A stretch of DNA of 64,000 nucleotides from an uncultured Photobacterium sp. (GCF_947502415.1 NZ_CANMZV010000004.1:215052-279051), one strand, 5' to 3'; shown: positions 16,887 to 26,085, counted from the first letter of the stretch. Notes: a model not told the origin generated them from the sequence alone. A program made the numbers and translations.

Positions 16887-19214
16887 ATGAATAATAAAAA
16901 AACATATAATCGGCTTCGACTCGGTGTACTAATTACAGCAGGGTGTATACTCGGGCTAGCAGGCAGCCTGGTTTATGCTGAAGTTGAACTTGTGCCACCA
17001 TCGCCCCCAATAAGCTCGCTGAAAGGTATACAACCAGCACCTGTACCTGGAATAGATGAATATATTAAAGATAAATATGCGGCTATCCAGCTTGGTAAAG
17101 CGTTATTTTGGGACATGCAGGTCGGTAGTCAGGGGCAAAGCTGCGGCAGTTGCCACTTTCACGCAGGCGCGGATAGTCGAGCTAAAAACCAATTGAGTCC
17201 AAGTTTAAATCATACTGATGAATCATATAGAGGGGTATTTAACTCAACACTATCTGGTGGAAAAGGAGGGCCAAACTATACACTGACAGCAACAGATTAT
17301 CCCTTTAGAAAATATGAGAATCCTGATGACAGAAAATCAAAAGTTCTTTTTGATTCTGATGATGTCACTTCTTCCCAAGGAGTCTTTCCTTCCTCCTTCA
17401 CCGACCTGTCAGGCAATGACTACCCAGCAGAGTTTAATGACGGAAAGGAAAACTGTACGACAGATTCTGACATTTTTAACATTAGCCACATCGCATTACG
17501 CAAAGTTGAACCTCGAAACACCCCCACTGTTATTAATGCAATTTTCAACTTTCGTAACTTCTGGGATGGTCGAGCTAACAACGTCTTTAATGGTGTCGAC
17601 CCATTTGGCCATCGAAATAAAGACGCATATGTTCTTCGTTATGATATAAAAACCAATAAGCTGAGTCCCAAAAAAGTTGCCTTGATCAATTCAAGTGCAG
17701 CTTCTCAAGCCGTAGGGCCAGTGGTCAGTTCGTTTGAAATGGCATGTAAAGACAAAACGTTCAAAGTAACTGCTCAAAAACTACTAAACTTGACTCCCCT
17801 AGCTTTGCAGCAAGTCGACCGCTCTGACAGTCAATTAGGTCGAATAAGTGCTTATCCGGCAAAAGGCCTATTAGATTCTTACAAGTCTATGATTATGAAG
17901 GCTTTCAGAGATGAGTACTGGATGAGTCCGCAGCTTACTGACGGCTTTACCCAAATGGAAAATAATTTCTCTCTTTTCTGGGGGCTGGCAATTCAAATGT
18001 ATGAAAGTACTTTAGTCTCTGATGATTCTCCGTTTGATCGCTATATGGATGGTGACTCTTCAGCTCTCAATGAATCAGAAATCAAAGGCATGGCAATATT
18101 TCTTGGCAAAGGCAATTGCGCTAATTGCCACAGTGGCCCTGAGTTTTCCAAGGCAGCAACCCACTTGGTAGGTGAAGAGGAAGAAGAAGGGCTCGTTGAA
18201 AGAATGCTCATGGCCGATGGCTATGCCGCAATCTATGATAACGGCTTCTATAATATTGGCGTTCGCCCAACCAAAGAAGATCTAGGCTTAGGCGGTAAGG
18301 ACCAATGGGGCAACCCGCTATCATTTTCTCTTCAGGCTAAAGATATGGCGGCGGGAAAAAATGCACCAGATAACTTCGAAGTTGATCCTGAAACCTTTGA
18401 GGAAGCAGCAGGCGTAGATATAACTCCGTATGAACGAGATGCTGTATTTGGCGCATTTAAAGTCCCGGGGCTTCGTAATGTTGAGCTAACTGGTCCTTAT
18501 ATGCATAACGGCGGTATGTCATCACTCATACAAGTTGTTAATTTCTACAACCGCGGTGGTAACCGTATTGGTGAACACTCTAATGACTCAACTGGATTTG
18601 ATGGAAATAACACTACATCCAATTTGGATCCTGACATTCGTGAATTAGGTTTAACTGAAGAGGAAAAAGGCCATCTAGTCGCCTTCTTAAAATCACTGAC
18701 AGACGAACGAGTTCGCTGGGAAGCTGCGCCATTTGATCGACCGCAGCTCTTCGTTCCTGCCGGAGGTTTTGGTGACGAATACACTATCGAAGATGATGGT
18801 ACTGGCCGTGCAATTGAAAAATGGCTCGAACTACCGGCAATTGGCGCAAAAGGCCGTTCAGTCAAAAAACTACCGCCAATCCAACCTTTCTTGAACGGCG
18901 GTGAAACTGAAGATGAAGCCGAGCCTCTAAAAGCCATCGTAGCAGTCGATGATAGTGTCACAGACTCTTTCCTTCGTGGGATCACCATTGATGTACTGGC
19001 CAATGACATTGCAGGCTCGTTCCCTATCGATCCGAGCTCCGTTGTTGTGGTTAGCGAACCAAATCCTCTTTATGGTTCACTGACCAATAATGGTGACGGC
19101 ACTTTCCTTTATCGCGTATTTAAATTAACTGATACTTCGTTTACTTACAAAGTAATGGATGAAAATGGTATGGTGTCGAATATAGCTACGGTCAACATCC
19201 ATGTTACTCCATAG
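16887..19214 (+). CDS. Di-haem cytochrome c peroxidase/MauG-family protein with C-terminal cadherin-like domain
   Basis: 775 residues. An N-terminal signal (about 12-31, ending VYA) sends it to the periplasm or outside. Two haem c motifs are visible: SCGSCH (about residue 89) and NCANCH (about residue 414). Between and after them lie stretches typical of bacterial CCP/MauG proteins (TPTVINAIFNFRNFWDGRA; FKVPGLRNVELTGPYMHNGG). The last about 95 residues (AVDDSVTDSFLRGITIDVLA onward) form a separate Ig/cadherin-like module of the kind found in surface adhesins (VLANDIAG, FTYKVMDENG), which is unusual for this family. The start follows CTAGGAGTGAGTA, identical to the leader of the next peroxidase gene. 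Substrate is unknown: hydrogen peroxide reduction or protein oxidation are both possible. Confidence 0.88.
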   Translation: MNNKKTYNRLRLGVLITAGCILGLAGSLVYAEVELVPPSPPISSLKGIQPAPVPGIDEYIKDKYAAIQLGKALFWDMQVGSQGQSCGSCHFHAGADSRAKNQLSPSLNHTDESYRGVFNSTLSGGKGGPNYTLTATDYPFRKYENPDDRKSKVLFDSDDVTSSQGVFPSSFTDLSGNDYPAEFNDGKENCTTDSDIFNISHIALRKVEPRNTPTVINAIFNFRNFWDGRANNVFNGVDPFGHRNKDAYVLRYDIKTNKLSPKKVALINSSAASQAVGPVVSSFEMACKDKTFKVTAQKLLNLTPLALQQVDRSDSQLGRISAYPAKGLLDSYKSMIMKAFRDEYWMSPQLTDGFTQMENNFSLFWGLAIQMYESTLVSDDSPFDRYMDGDSSALNESEIKGMAIFLGKGNCANCHSGPEFSKAATHLVGEEEEEGLVERMLMADGYAAIYDNGFYNIGVRPTKEDLGLGGKDQWGNPLSFSLQAKDMAAGKNAPDNFEVDPETFEEAAGVDITPYERDAVFGAFKVPGLRNVELTGPYMHNGGMSSLIQVVNFYNRGGNRIGEHSNDSTGFDGNNTTSNLDPDIRELGLTEEEKGHLVAFLKSLTDERVRWEAAPFDRPQLFVPAGGFGDEYTIEDDGTGRAIEKWLELPAIGAKGRSVKKLPPIQPFLNGGETEDEAEPLKAIVAVDDSVTDSFLRGITIDVLANDIAGSFPIDPSSVVVVSEPNPLYGSLTNNGDGTFLYRVFKLTDTSFTYKVMDENGMVSNIATVNIHVTP

Positions 19215-19294
19215 CCTTTTCGTCTACTGCCATAATGTAATGTCATTCGGATAAGTATTCACACTTACTCTAGATTAGACAACAGCAACATACA

Positions 19295-19330
19295 TAAAGC
19301 ACTGAACGAATTAATGTTCAGTGCTTTTTC
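19295..19330 (+). terminator. Rho-independent terminator after the first peroxidase
   Basis: AAGCACTGAAC pairs with GTTCAGTGCTT and is followed by T residues. The two peroxidase genes are therefore separate transcription units despite being tandem. Confidence 0.9.
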
Positions 19331-19834
19331 CCATCTAGTATTAAATGTTTACAATCATGTATCTTCATTTTAGTGTTAGAGAATTGCATCATCCATCACT
19401 CTTGTCTATCACAACCGTATTCAGTATAAGCGTTCCCATCCCAAAGTTTCATCAAGTTATCAAAAGTTAGATTTGTGAGATCTCATCTTTTTATTAGACA
19501 TGATATTAAAAATTAAAATCTCATGTAACAGCTAGAATTTAAAACAAACCATTTGTTAATGATAAATGGCTTTATCTTGAAATATACACTTCAACAATAA
19601 AGAATTAATTAATAATAAAACACACAAGCGTCTCAGCCATTAACCTCAATGTAATTCAACATTAATAAGGAAATAAAGCACTAACAATCAATACAATAGA
19701 CATTGCATCCTGCATTACCATTATTAAGATAATTTCTAATTACGAGTTTGCTAAATTCAACTTATCAATTCACCCACGTAAAAAAAGGAAATTTAAAGCT
19801 GTTATTAATCAACGTCAGTAACTAGGAGTGAGTA
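19331..19834. other. AT-rich gap between the two peroxidase genes
   Basis: About 500 bases with no supported gene. The last 18 bases, running into the start codon, repeat the CTAGGAGTGAGTAATGAA leader found at the first peroxidase. Confidence 0.45.
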
Positions 19835-21364
19835 ATGAACAAAACATTAATAAGGAATAAAATATCAATACGGCACTATCGAACCGTTATAGGATTAACG
19901 TTTTGTATGGGCTTATTACCTTATGACGCCAATGCCGCCGATAATAACTTAACGTATCTGGAGGAAATGGGTAAACGACTATTTTTTGAAGAGATATCGC
20001 TAAACAGAAATATGTCATGTTCATCATGCCATTCCGCGGGAACAGGCGGTACTAACGGTGATTCTGAGACAAATCTTGGTGAAGTCGCTGTTAGAGGATC
20101 CGATAGAAGTCGTATTGGGACTCTTAAGCCACCAACAAATAAATACGCACAATTTCTGGATGATGAGGGAAAAAAAGCTGGATTAAAAACCTTTGATCCT
20201 GCGTGTCCTGCATTTGGCGGCACTGCCCCGTGTGGTGGCGCATTCTGGAACGGCCGGGCTGAAGGCGATCTAATTGAGAATTTCCATGAAGTAAATGTAT
20301 TCGAAGGCCTAAGTAGTGAATACGAAACTATGTATAGGAAATATTTAGGGCCGGTTTCAGATCAAGCTCACGCGAGTCCATATACTAACCCCGTAGAGCA
20401 AGCTTTGCCTGATAAAAAGTCAGTTTGTATGCAGGTTAGCAGCACTGAATGGGGTGAAGAACTATACAAATATGCATGGGGAACAGCTCTTAGTTGTGAT
20501 GAAGAAAACGTGGACAAGGAATTTGCAAGATTTGCGGTGTCCTTAACGGCATGGCAAATGTCCAGCGATAATAATCGTTTCGATTCAAAGCGCGATGTTG
20601 CGCTAAAAGGCGATGAAGATGGTAAATTTCCATTAGATATTTTTACTGAGCAAGAAAATCGCGGCCATGACCTATTTTATGGCGTAGGACCAGGAACAGG
20701 AGCTCGGTGCTTCTTCTGTCACCAAAGCGAAAACAATGAAGGTGTAGGTAAGTTTGAGCGTTATACCAATGATCGATATTTCAATCTCGGCGTGCCATAC
20801 AATCATGAAATACCCAATGCTGCAGAACCCAATCGTGGTCTATTTGAAGTAACATCATCATCTAACCATTTAGGTCAACATAAAGTACCTACCTTACGTA
20901 ATGTGGATAAACGCCCAGATCATCGCTTTATGAAGGCATACACGCATAATGGTTGGTTTAAGACCGTAGAGCAACTGGTTCATTTCTATAATTCAGCAGC
21001 AGTCCCTACTAGTAGTGAAGATATTGAAGCATGTGCAAATGCAACGACTGATGAGGAAAAACTCGCCGTTTCTACAGCATGCTTCTTTGGTAAAACACGC
21101 TGTGAAGAGGGAGAATGGACAGTTGAAGAAGCCATGGAAACCAATTGCTGGCCAGAGCCTGAAATAAAGGAAAATGTTGCGATATCAACATCAAACTTTG
21201 GCCCTGTAGGCAATCTTAAAATGACAAAAGATGATGAGGCTGCAGTAGTTTCGTATTTGAAAACCTTATCCGATAGAACGAGCGTTATACCGCCAAGAGC
21301 ATATCAGTCTCAACCATATGATGAACGTCGCTTGAAACACAATCTGAAGAAACTTCCTCACTGA
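19835..21364 (+). CDS. Di-haem cytochrome c peroxidase/MauG-family protein
   Basis: 509 residues with a signal peptide (about 16-35, ending ANA) and two haem c motifs: SCSSCH (about residue 63) and CFFCHQS (about residue 292). Family-typical stretches include GAFWNGRAEGD, KVPTLRNVDKRPDHRFMKAYTHNGWFKT and a terminal VVSYLKTLSD. Several extra cysteines between the haem domains (CAN, ACFFGKTRC, NCW) suggest disulfide-stabilised insertions. It is a paralogue of the preceding gene but lacks the cadherin-like tail. The shared translation leader suggests a common origin of the 5' region. No methylamine dehydrogenase or methanobactin genes lie nearby, so a specific MauG/MbnH role is not supported. 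Confidence 0.88.
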   Translation: MNKTLIRNKISIRHYRTVIGLTFCMGLLPYDANAADNNLTYLEEMGKRLFFEEISLNRNMSCSSCHSAGTGGTNGDSETNLGEVAVRGSDRSRIGTLKPPTNKYAQFLDDEGKKAGLKTFDPACPAFGGTAPCGGAFWNGRAEGDLIENFHEVNVFEGLSSEYETMYRKYLGPVSDQAHASPYTNPVEQALPDKKSVCMQVSSTEWGEELYKYAWGTALSCDEENVDKEFARFAVSLTAWQMSSDNNRFDSKRDVALKGDEDGKFPLDIFTEQENRGHDLFYGVGPGTGARCFFCHQSENNEGVGKFERYTNDRYFNLGVPYNHEIPNAAEPNRGLFEVTSSSNHLGQHKVPTLRNVDKRPDHRFMKAYTHNGWFKTVEQLVHFYNSAAVPTSSEDIEACANATTDEEKLAVSTACFFGKTRCEEGEWTVEEAMETNCWPEPEIKENVAISTSNFGPVGNLKMTKDDEAAVVSYLKTLSDRTSVIPPRAYQSQPYDERRLKHNLKKLPH

Positions 21365-21405
21365 TGATCTACGTCATGAGAAGTTAATGTTCTCAATATC
21401 GAATC

Positions 21406-21436
21406 TAAAGCCGCGGTTACACACGCGGCTTGTTTA
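21406..21436 (+). terminator. Probable terminator after the second peroxidase
   Basis: AGCCGCG/CGCGGCT stem with an 8-base loop followed by TGTTT, 45 bases past the stop. The T run is short. Confidence 0.6.
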
Positions 21437-21522
21437 GATCTGTTAGAACAGATCCAGCGAGCCTCATCTGGCCGAAGACAGGCACCAGATGTTCGAAGGA
21501 CGACCACTAAAATCAAACATAC

Positions 21523-21553
21523 AAAAAAGCCCCAGCATTCCTGCTGAGGCTTC
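21523..21553 (-). terminator. Rho-independent terminator of the tRNA operon
   Basis: On the minus strand, AAGCCTCAGCA pairs with TGCTGGGGCTT (one G-T pair) and is followed by six T residues, eight bases after the CCA end of tRNA-Asp. Confidence 0.88.
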
Positions 21554-21560
21554 GTTGTAG

Positions 21561-21637
21561 TGGCGGAGCGGACGGGACTCGAACCCGCGACCCCCGGCGT
21601 GACAGGCCGGTATTCTAACCAACTGAACTACCACTCC
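21561..21637 (-). tRNA. tRNA-Asp (anticodon GTC)
   Basis: 77 bases on the minus strand form a cloverleaf: acceptor GGAGTGG with the matching CCGCTCC-type 3' arm, D-loop AGTTCAGTTGGTTAGA, anticodon loop CTGTCAC (GTC), T-arm GCGGGTTCGAGTCCCGT, and an encoded CCA end. It is cotranscribed with the tRNA-Ser gene 44 bases upstream. Confidence 0.97.
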
Positions 21638-21681
21638 AATTCTGTGTGAAGCCCGATGTTAAACATCCAACTTCTAGAATG

Positions 21682-21772
21682 TGGCGGAGAGATAGGGATT
21701 TGAACCCTAGATACGCTACAAACGTATGCCGGTTTTCAAGACCGGTGCTTTCAACCACTCAGCCATCTCTCC
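21682..21772 (-). tRNA. tRNA-Ser (anticodon TGA)
   Basis: 91 bases on the minus strand with a long variable arm, as expected for a class II tRNA. The acceptor stem is GGAGAGA/TCTCTCC, the anticodon loop CTTGAAA carries TGA, the T-arm contains GGTTCAAATCC, and CCA is encoded. It is the first gene of the two-tRNA transcript. In E. coli the serine UGA tRNA gene also lies close to yccA, as here. Confidence 0.97.
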
Positions 21773-21785
21773 GTAAGTGCTGTGA

Positions 21786-21814
21786 ATAATACGGATTCCC
21801 GTTTTTTCTGTAAA
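21786..21814 (-). promoter_or_regulatory. Sigma-70-like promoter of the tRNA operon
   Basis: Read on the minus strand, TTTACA (-35, at 21809-21814) and TATTAT (-10, at 21786-21791) are separated by exactly 17 bases. Only 13 bases separate the -10 from the first tRNA-Ser base. Confidence 0.75.
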
Positions 21815-22097
21815 GGATTTTTTTGGTTAAAAATGACAAGCGCACAAAACCAAACCGATCAGCTCAATTCTATGTCAATGCAAACATATAAAACACACTC
21901 AGCTACACACCTAACAACATAAGTTAGTCGGCATATGACTCAAGGTTAATAGTATTAAGCATATTTCTTGCGCTCCCCCTCATATTCAACATAAAAAAGC
22001 ATCTAATTATATACTTATGTTTGATATTTCACTTTTTTGTGACATTTTTTATGTTTCGATATATCGGCGTATGCATTTTCACAGAGTTATTAGCACC

Positions 22098-23066
22098 ATG
22101 ATCTGTACGAAAAACCTTTTTCCTCCATACTGGTTGTTACTCAGCCTAGGCTCGCTGTTTTCTTATTCCAGCCTTGCAACCGAACAGCCTTCAAGCCAAT
22201 GTCAGATCGAACGCTCTGCATCTGAATGGCAATTTCTCAATTCACAGTGTGATATCGGTACTGGCCTTTGGGGACGAAAACCGAAGGAGAACAATGGCAG
22301 TTTCTGGTTACAATGCAACTACAGCAAAGCGCTGCCTAACAAGCTCCTATCCAAGGCGATCCACAAGTTTTTTCCTCATAACAGCTACCTCATACCTGAC
22401 AATGGTAAATACCGCTGTGTGATCGGCCCTTTTCAGGATCATGAATTGGTAAAAAATGCACAACAACAATTTGCTAAGCTCAACATAAATAAAGCATTTG
22501 TTCGTCAAACCACAACCCAAATCACAGTCAGAGGTCAAACCGAGTTACCCGTTATTTCAGCGCCAACGGAAATCAAAACAAGTAAACAAAACGCAGCTAT
22601 AAAATCCAAACAAACTAAATCCGTTACGAAAGAGACACAAAAACAAACAGATAAAAAGAATGTCTTAATAGAAAACCGCGTAATTCTGAACTCTGCTATC
22701 TATTCTTTTACTTTTAACAACTTAAAATACCACCTACCAATGACCATCAACTCGACGCAAGAAATGCCACCAATGTTCATCCGCGAGCATAACCAGTACT
22801 GGTCAAAAGTGAACTTTGCTACTGCGGAAAATTGGTGTCAACACTTTGGATTAAGGCTACCAACCATTGCGGAACTGCAATATCTGCATACCCATGGTCA
22901 GCACTTCCTGCTACGACATCGCTGGCCAATCAAAGCCAATTTCTGGAGCAACACTGTGAATCTCTATTCAGGAGAGATCCGAACAATGAACATCCGTAGC
23001 GGCCGTCCTGATGACTATCGTCCCCTAGCCTTGCATTATACAACCTGTGTAACAGAAGCAAGCTAA
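22098..23066 (+). CDS. SPOR-domain protein with a C-terminal FGE/DUF1566-like module
   Basis: About 322 residues. From ATG 22098 there is a signal peptide (FPPYWLLLSLGSLFSYSSLA). Residues about 65-145 resemble a SPOR peptidoglycan-binding fold (GSFWLQCNYSKALPNKLLS ... GKYRCVIGPFQDHELVKNA). A lysine/threonine-rich linker follows (SKQNAAIKSKQTKSVTKETQ). The last 100 residues (YWSKVNFATAENWCQHFGLR LPTIAELQ) look like the sulfatase-modifying-factor/DUF1566 lectin-like fold that often binds ligands on the cell surface. An in-frame ATG at 22071 and the open frame up to 22017 would precede the signal peptide with hydrophobic residues and are less likely. The precise role is unknown; a septal or wall-associated envelope protein is inferred. 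Confidence 0.7.
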   Translation: MICTKNLFPPYWLLLSLGSLFSYSSLATEQPSSQCQIERSASEWQFLNSQCDIGTGLWGRKPKENNGSFWLQCNYSKALPNKLLSKAIHKFFPHNSYLIPDNGKYRCVIGPFQDHELVKNAQQQFAKLNINKAFVRQTTTQITVRGQTELPVISAPTEIKTSKQNAAIKSKQTKSVTKETQKQTDKKNVLIENRVILNSAIYSFTFNNLKYHLPMTINSTQEMPPMFIREHNQYWSKVNFATAENWCQHFGLRLPTIAELQYLHTHGQHFLLRHRWPIKANFWSNTVNLYSGEIRTMNIRSGRPDDYRPLALHYTTCVTEAS

Positions 23067-23105
23067 AGCACGGGAATCGAACAGTAATAGCAGCAATATA
23101 TCCTC

Positions 23106-23135
23106 AACAAGGCCACTCAATGTGGCCTGTTTTAC
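23106..23135 (+). terminator. Rho-independent terminator after the SPOR protein gene
   Basis: AGGCCAC/GTGGCCT stem with loop TCAAT, followed by GTTTTACTTT. Confidence 0.85.
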
Positions 23136-23314
23136 TTTCCTCAGCACTTTTCATCACCAGATAGTCAAAATGCTACTAACTAGAAGAATTCCTAACTGTT
23201 CCTATACTGAAGATTAACCAGAATTACATACAGTTGTTGCAATCAGTGCCCTAAATGAGAGATCAACCAATGTTGATTTCTCTCTGAAAAATATAAAAAT
23301 GACAGGACGTAACT

Positions 23315-24538
23315 ATGAAGCAAACGATCAAGTTTTCTCTCGCAATTTCGACCTTGGCATTATTACTATCCGGCTGCGACAGTGGTAGCAGTGCTGAAGA
23401 CAAAGCCGTCATTAAATCTCTTGAAAATAAAATTCAGCAGCTTGAAAATCAATTGGAACAATCAGAGCTGGCATCAGCAGAAGCAGCCAAAAGCTCAAAT
23501 GCCAGTGCAACAGATATCGAAGCGTTAGAAGACAAAATAGCAAACCTAGAGAAACAACTGGCCGGTCATAAAACAACGAAAGTGACTTCCGGTACGCTTG
23601 AGAAAGTCCAGAAACAAGGGTACGTCCAGTGTGGCGTCAGTAACGGTTTACCCGGATTTTCAAACCCTAATGACAAAGGTGAATGGGAAGGCCTGGATGC
23701 TGAATTCTGCCAAGCAGTAGCTGCTGCAACCCTAGGCGATAAATCCAAAGTCAAATATATCCCACTAACCACAAAAGAACGCTTTACTGCACTTCAATCT
23801 GGTGAAATTGATCTGTTAGTCCGAAACACTACCTGGTCACTCCATCGTGATTCTGCCTTAGGCGTTAATTTTGCGGGTGTAAATTATTACGATGGCCAGG
23901 GCTTTATGGTTAAACGAAACCTTGGCGTATACAGTGCTACCGAACTTGACGGTGCAACAGTCTGTGTTCAAGCAGGAACCACAACCGAGCTTAACCTCGC
24001 CGATTATTTTCATTTCCGGGAAATGAAATACACCCCGGTAACCTTTGAGACCGAGGAGAAAACAATCAAAGGTTTTGAAGCTGGGCGTTGTGATGTCATG
24101 ACTTATGACCAATCTGCACTTTATGCTTTGCGCCTGAATTTACAAAAGCCTAAAAATGCCATCGTTCTACCAGAGATCATCTCCAAAGAACCCCTTGGCC
24201 CGGTTGTCCGCCAAGGTGATTCACAATGGTTTAATATCGTGAAATGGACTCTCTTTACCATGATTAATGCCGAAGAGCTTGGCGTATCATCCATTAGTGT
24301 CGACGATATGAAAAACTCAAACGATCCCAATATTCGCCGATTAATTGGTCTGGATGGGCCTAAAGGTAAAGGGCTGGGATTAAAAGATGACTGGAGTTAC
24401 CAAATCATTAAACAAGTAGGTAATTACAGCGAAAGTTTTGAGCGAACAGTCGGCATGAGCTCACCACTGGAAGTCAAACGCGGAGTCAATGCTCTTTGGC
24501 GAGATGGCGGGATCATGTACGCGCCACCAATAAGATAA
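23315..24538 (+). CDS. Amino-acid ABC transporter substrate-binding protein, lipoprotein with coiled-coil stalk
   Basis: 407 residues. A lipobox (LLLSGC, Cys about 21) marks a lipoprotein. Residues about 28-90 are a heptad-rich coiled coil (IKSLENKIQQLENQLEQSE; IEALEDKIANLEKQL), then a family-3 solute-binding domain begins (LEKVQKQGYVQCGVSNGLPG). This domain resembles AapJ/BztA general L-amino-acid binding proteins (GEWEGLDAEFCQAVAAATLG; VCVQAGTTTELNLADYF). The coiled coil between lipid anchor and binding domain is not usual and may act as a spacer or oligomeriser. No permease or ATPase genes flank it, so it either serves a transporter encoded elsewhere or works as a sensor component. Confidence 0.88.
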   Translation: MKQTIKFSLAISTLALLLSGCDSGSSAEDKAVIKSLENKIQQLENQLEQSELASAEAAKSSNASATDIEALEDKIANLEKQLAGHKTTKVTSGTLEKVQKQGYVQCGVSNGLPGFSNPNDKGEWEGLDAEFCQAVAAATLGDKSKVKYIPLTTKERFTALQSGEIDLLVRNTTWSLHRDSALGVNFAGVNYYDGQGFMVKRNLGVYSATELDGATVCVQAGTTTELNLADYFHFREMKYTPVTFETEEKTIKGFEAGRCDVMTYDQSALYALRLNLQKPKNAIVLPEIISKEPLGPVVRQGDSQWFNIVKWTLFTMINAEELGVSSISVDDMKNSNDPNIRRLIGLDGPKGKGLGLKDDWSYQIIKQVGNYSESFERTVGMSSPLEVKRGVNALWRDGGIMYAPPIR

Positions 24539-24554
24539 TACCTAAGCATCCACC

Positions 24555-24586
24555 AACGAGGAGTAGTCAGCACAGCTCTCCTCGTT
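24555..24586 (+). terminator. Hairpin terminator after the binding-protein gene
   Basis: AACGAGGAG pairs perfectly with CTCCTCGTT across a 14-base loop, 16 bases past the stop. The T run is short. Confidence 0.65.
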
Positions 24587-24919
24587 TCACTAACTGACAT
24601 GTTTTATGAATTCCCATAAGCCCCCCCTCAGCCAATTCACAGCACACGTATATTTTTCCCGCACATATGATGAAATTGTCGTTAATAAACACATCACCTC
24701 TTAACTTTTTTGTGAGCCAGGCAAAAATTGAAACATTCATTTACAACTTTAAGATCTAAGGTAAGGAATTGTTAAGTATCATCTTTGTCAGATACTTACA
24801 CTAGACATGTTTGCGTACATTAATCATCCATGTGCGTATTGGTGACTTGCATTTATATGTGAATACCCCAATATATGTCTTATCTGCAATCACCATAACT
24901 AACCCTGAGGGGAAAATTT
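24587..24919. other. Intergenic region upstream of yccA
   Basis: About 330 bases without a gene. The yccA promoter is expected here, and CTGAGGGGAAAA forms the ribosome-binding site. I did not find a distinctive operator. Confidence 0.4.
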
Positions 24920-25585
24920 ATGAACGATCGTATTGTCAATCGTAGCTCGGCTTACGAAAGCGTACTTTCAACCAATAAAGTTTTACGCAATACCTATTTC
25001 CTACTATCGCTAACCTTAGTATGGTCAGCAGTAGTTGCAGGGTTCGCGATGGCAATGAACCTTCCGCACCCAGGTCTGCTAATTACTATCGTCGGTTTCT
25101 ACGGCCTAATGTTCCTGACGGAGAAAAACCGTAACAGTAGCCTAGGCATTGTCTTTACCTTCGCCTTCACTGGTTTCATGGGTTACACCTTAGGTCCAAT
25201 CCTGAACAAGTACATCGGTGTCGGTCTTGGCTACGCCATCATGCCAGCTCTGGGTGGTACGGCCCTGACATTCATGGCATGTTCGGCTTACGCACTAACA
25301 ACTAAGCGTGACCTTTCATTCCTTGGCGGTATGCTTCTGGCTGGTTTTGTAGCAATTCTTGTGGCTATGGTTGCTAATATCTTCCTACAGCTACCGATGC
25401 TTTCACTGGCAATCAGTGGAATGTTCGTTCTGTTCTCGTCAGCGGCTATCCTACTGACCACACAGAGCATCATTCGTGGCGGTGAAACTAACTACATCTC
25501 AGCAACTATCACGCTGTATGTATCTATTTACAACCTGTTCCTGAGCCTACTACAAATCCTCGGTGTTATGGGTAGCGACGACTAA
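24920..25585 (+). CDS. yccA: Bax inhibitor-1 / YccA family membrane protein
   Basis: 221 residues with seven predicted membrane helices and the BI-1/YccA layout: a short cytoplasmic N-terminus (NRSSAYESVLSTNKVLRNTY), then helices beginning TYFLLSLTLVWSAVVAGFAM, the conserved central GYTLGPILN stretch, and a terminal SIYNLFLSLLQILGVMG. In E. coli YccA is a substrate and modulator of the FtsH protease in the inner membrane. It begins the block yccA-tusE-acyP-(MCP)-rlmI, an arrangement recognisable from enterobacteria. A strong terminator follows. Confidence 0.93.
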   Translation: MNDRIVNRSSAYESVLSTNKVLRNTYFLLSLTLVWSAVVAGFAMAMNLPHPGLLITIVGFYGLMFLTEKNRNSSLGIVFTFAFTGFMGYTLGPILNKYIGVGLGYAIMPALGGTALTFMACSAYALTTKRDLSFLGGMLLAGFVAILVAMVANIFLQLPMLSLAISGMFVLFSSAAILLTTQSIIRGGETNYISATITLYVSIYNLFLSLLQILGVMGSDD

Positions 25586-25604
25586 TCGTTGTTCTTTATA
25601 TTGC

Positions 25605-25634
25605 TAAAAAAGCGCCCTTTGCGGCGCTTTTTTA
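25605..25634 (+). terminator. Rho-independent terminator after yccA
   Basis: AAAAAAGCGCC/GGCGCTTTTTT with a short loop, 20 bases past the stop. Confidence 0.92.
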
Positions 25635-25721
25635 TATCCACTTTCCATCAGACTACACTTTTACTTGCAGCCTCATAACTTAATCACTATTCTTGCCCGG
25701 TTCCAAATATCGAGGCACATC

Positions 25722-26051
25722 ATGCTTGAATTTGAAGGTAAACAAATCGAAACTGATGCTCACGGCTATCTGAAAAATGTTGATGATTGGACTGTTGAGC
25801 TAGTTCCCCTTCTTGCTAATGAAGAAGGTATCGAACTGAGCGAATCGCATTGGGAAGTTATTCACTTTGTACGCGACTTTTACAAAGAATTTAATACTTC
25901 CCCTGCAATTCGCATGCTGGTTAAGGCGATGGCCAAGAAGTACGGCGAAGAAAAAGGTAACTCACGCTACCTATACAAGCTGTTCCCTAAAGGCCCGGCA
26001 AAGCAAGCAACTAAACTTGCAGGGCTGCCAAAACCAGTAAAATGCATTTAA
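25722..26051 (+). CDS. tusE: Sulfurtransferase TusE (DsrC family)
   Basis: 109 residues, the standard TusE length. It begins [19 protein letters not shown], contains [20 protein letters not shown], and ends GLPKPVKCI with the conserved penultimate cysteine that carries the persulfide. TusE takes sulfur from TusBCD and hands it to MnmA for 2-thiouridine at the wobble base of Lys, Glu and Gln tRNAs. The start is set at ATG 25722 because the longer in-frame opening at 25665 adds 19 residues not seen in the family. It lies between yccA and the convergent acylphosphatase gene. Confidence 0.95.
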   Translation: MLEFEGKQIETDAHGYLKNVDDWTVELVPLLANEEGIELSESHWEVIHFVRDFYKEFNTSPAIRMLVKAMAKKYGEEKGNSRYLYKLFPKGPAKQATKLAGLPKPVKCI

Positions 26052-26085
26052 TGCAACCAAGAACCTGGAACATCAGTTCTGGGTT

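Noticed and set aside
16887..21364. MauG or methanobactin-type (MbnH) maturation pair
   Set aside because: No methylamine dehydrogenase, MbnP or methanobactin genes are present; only the general di-haem peroxidase family is supported.
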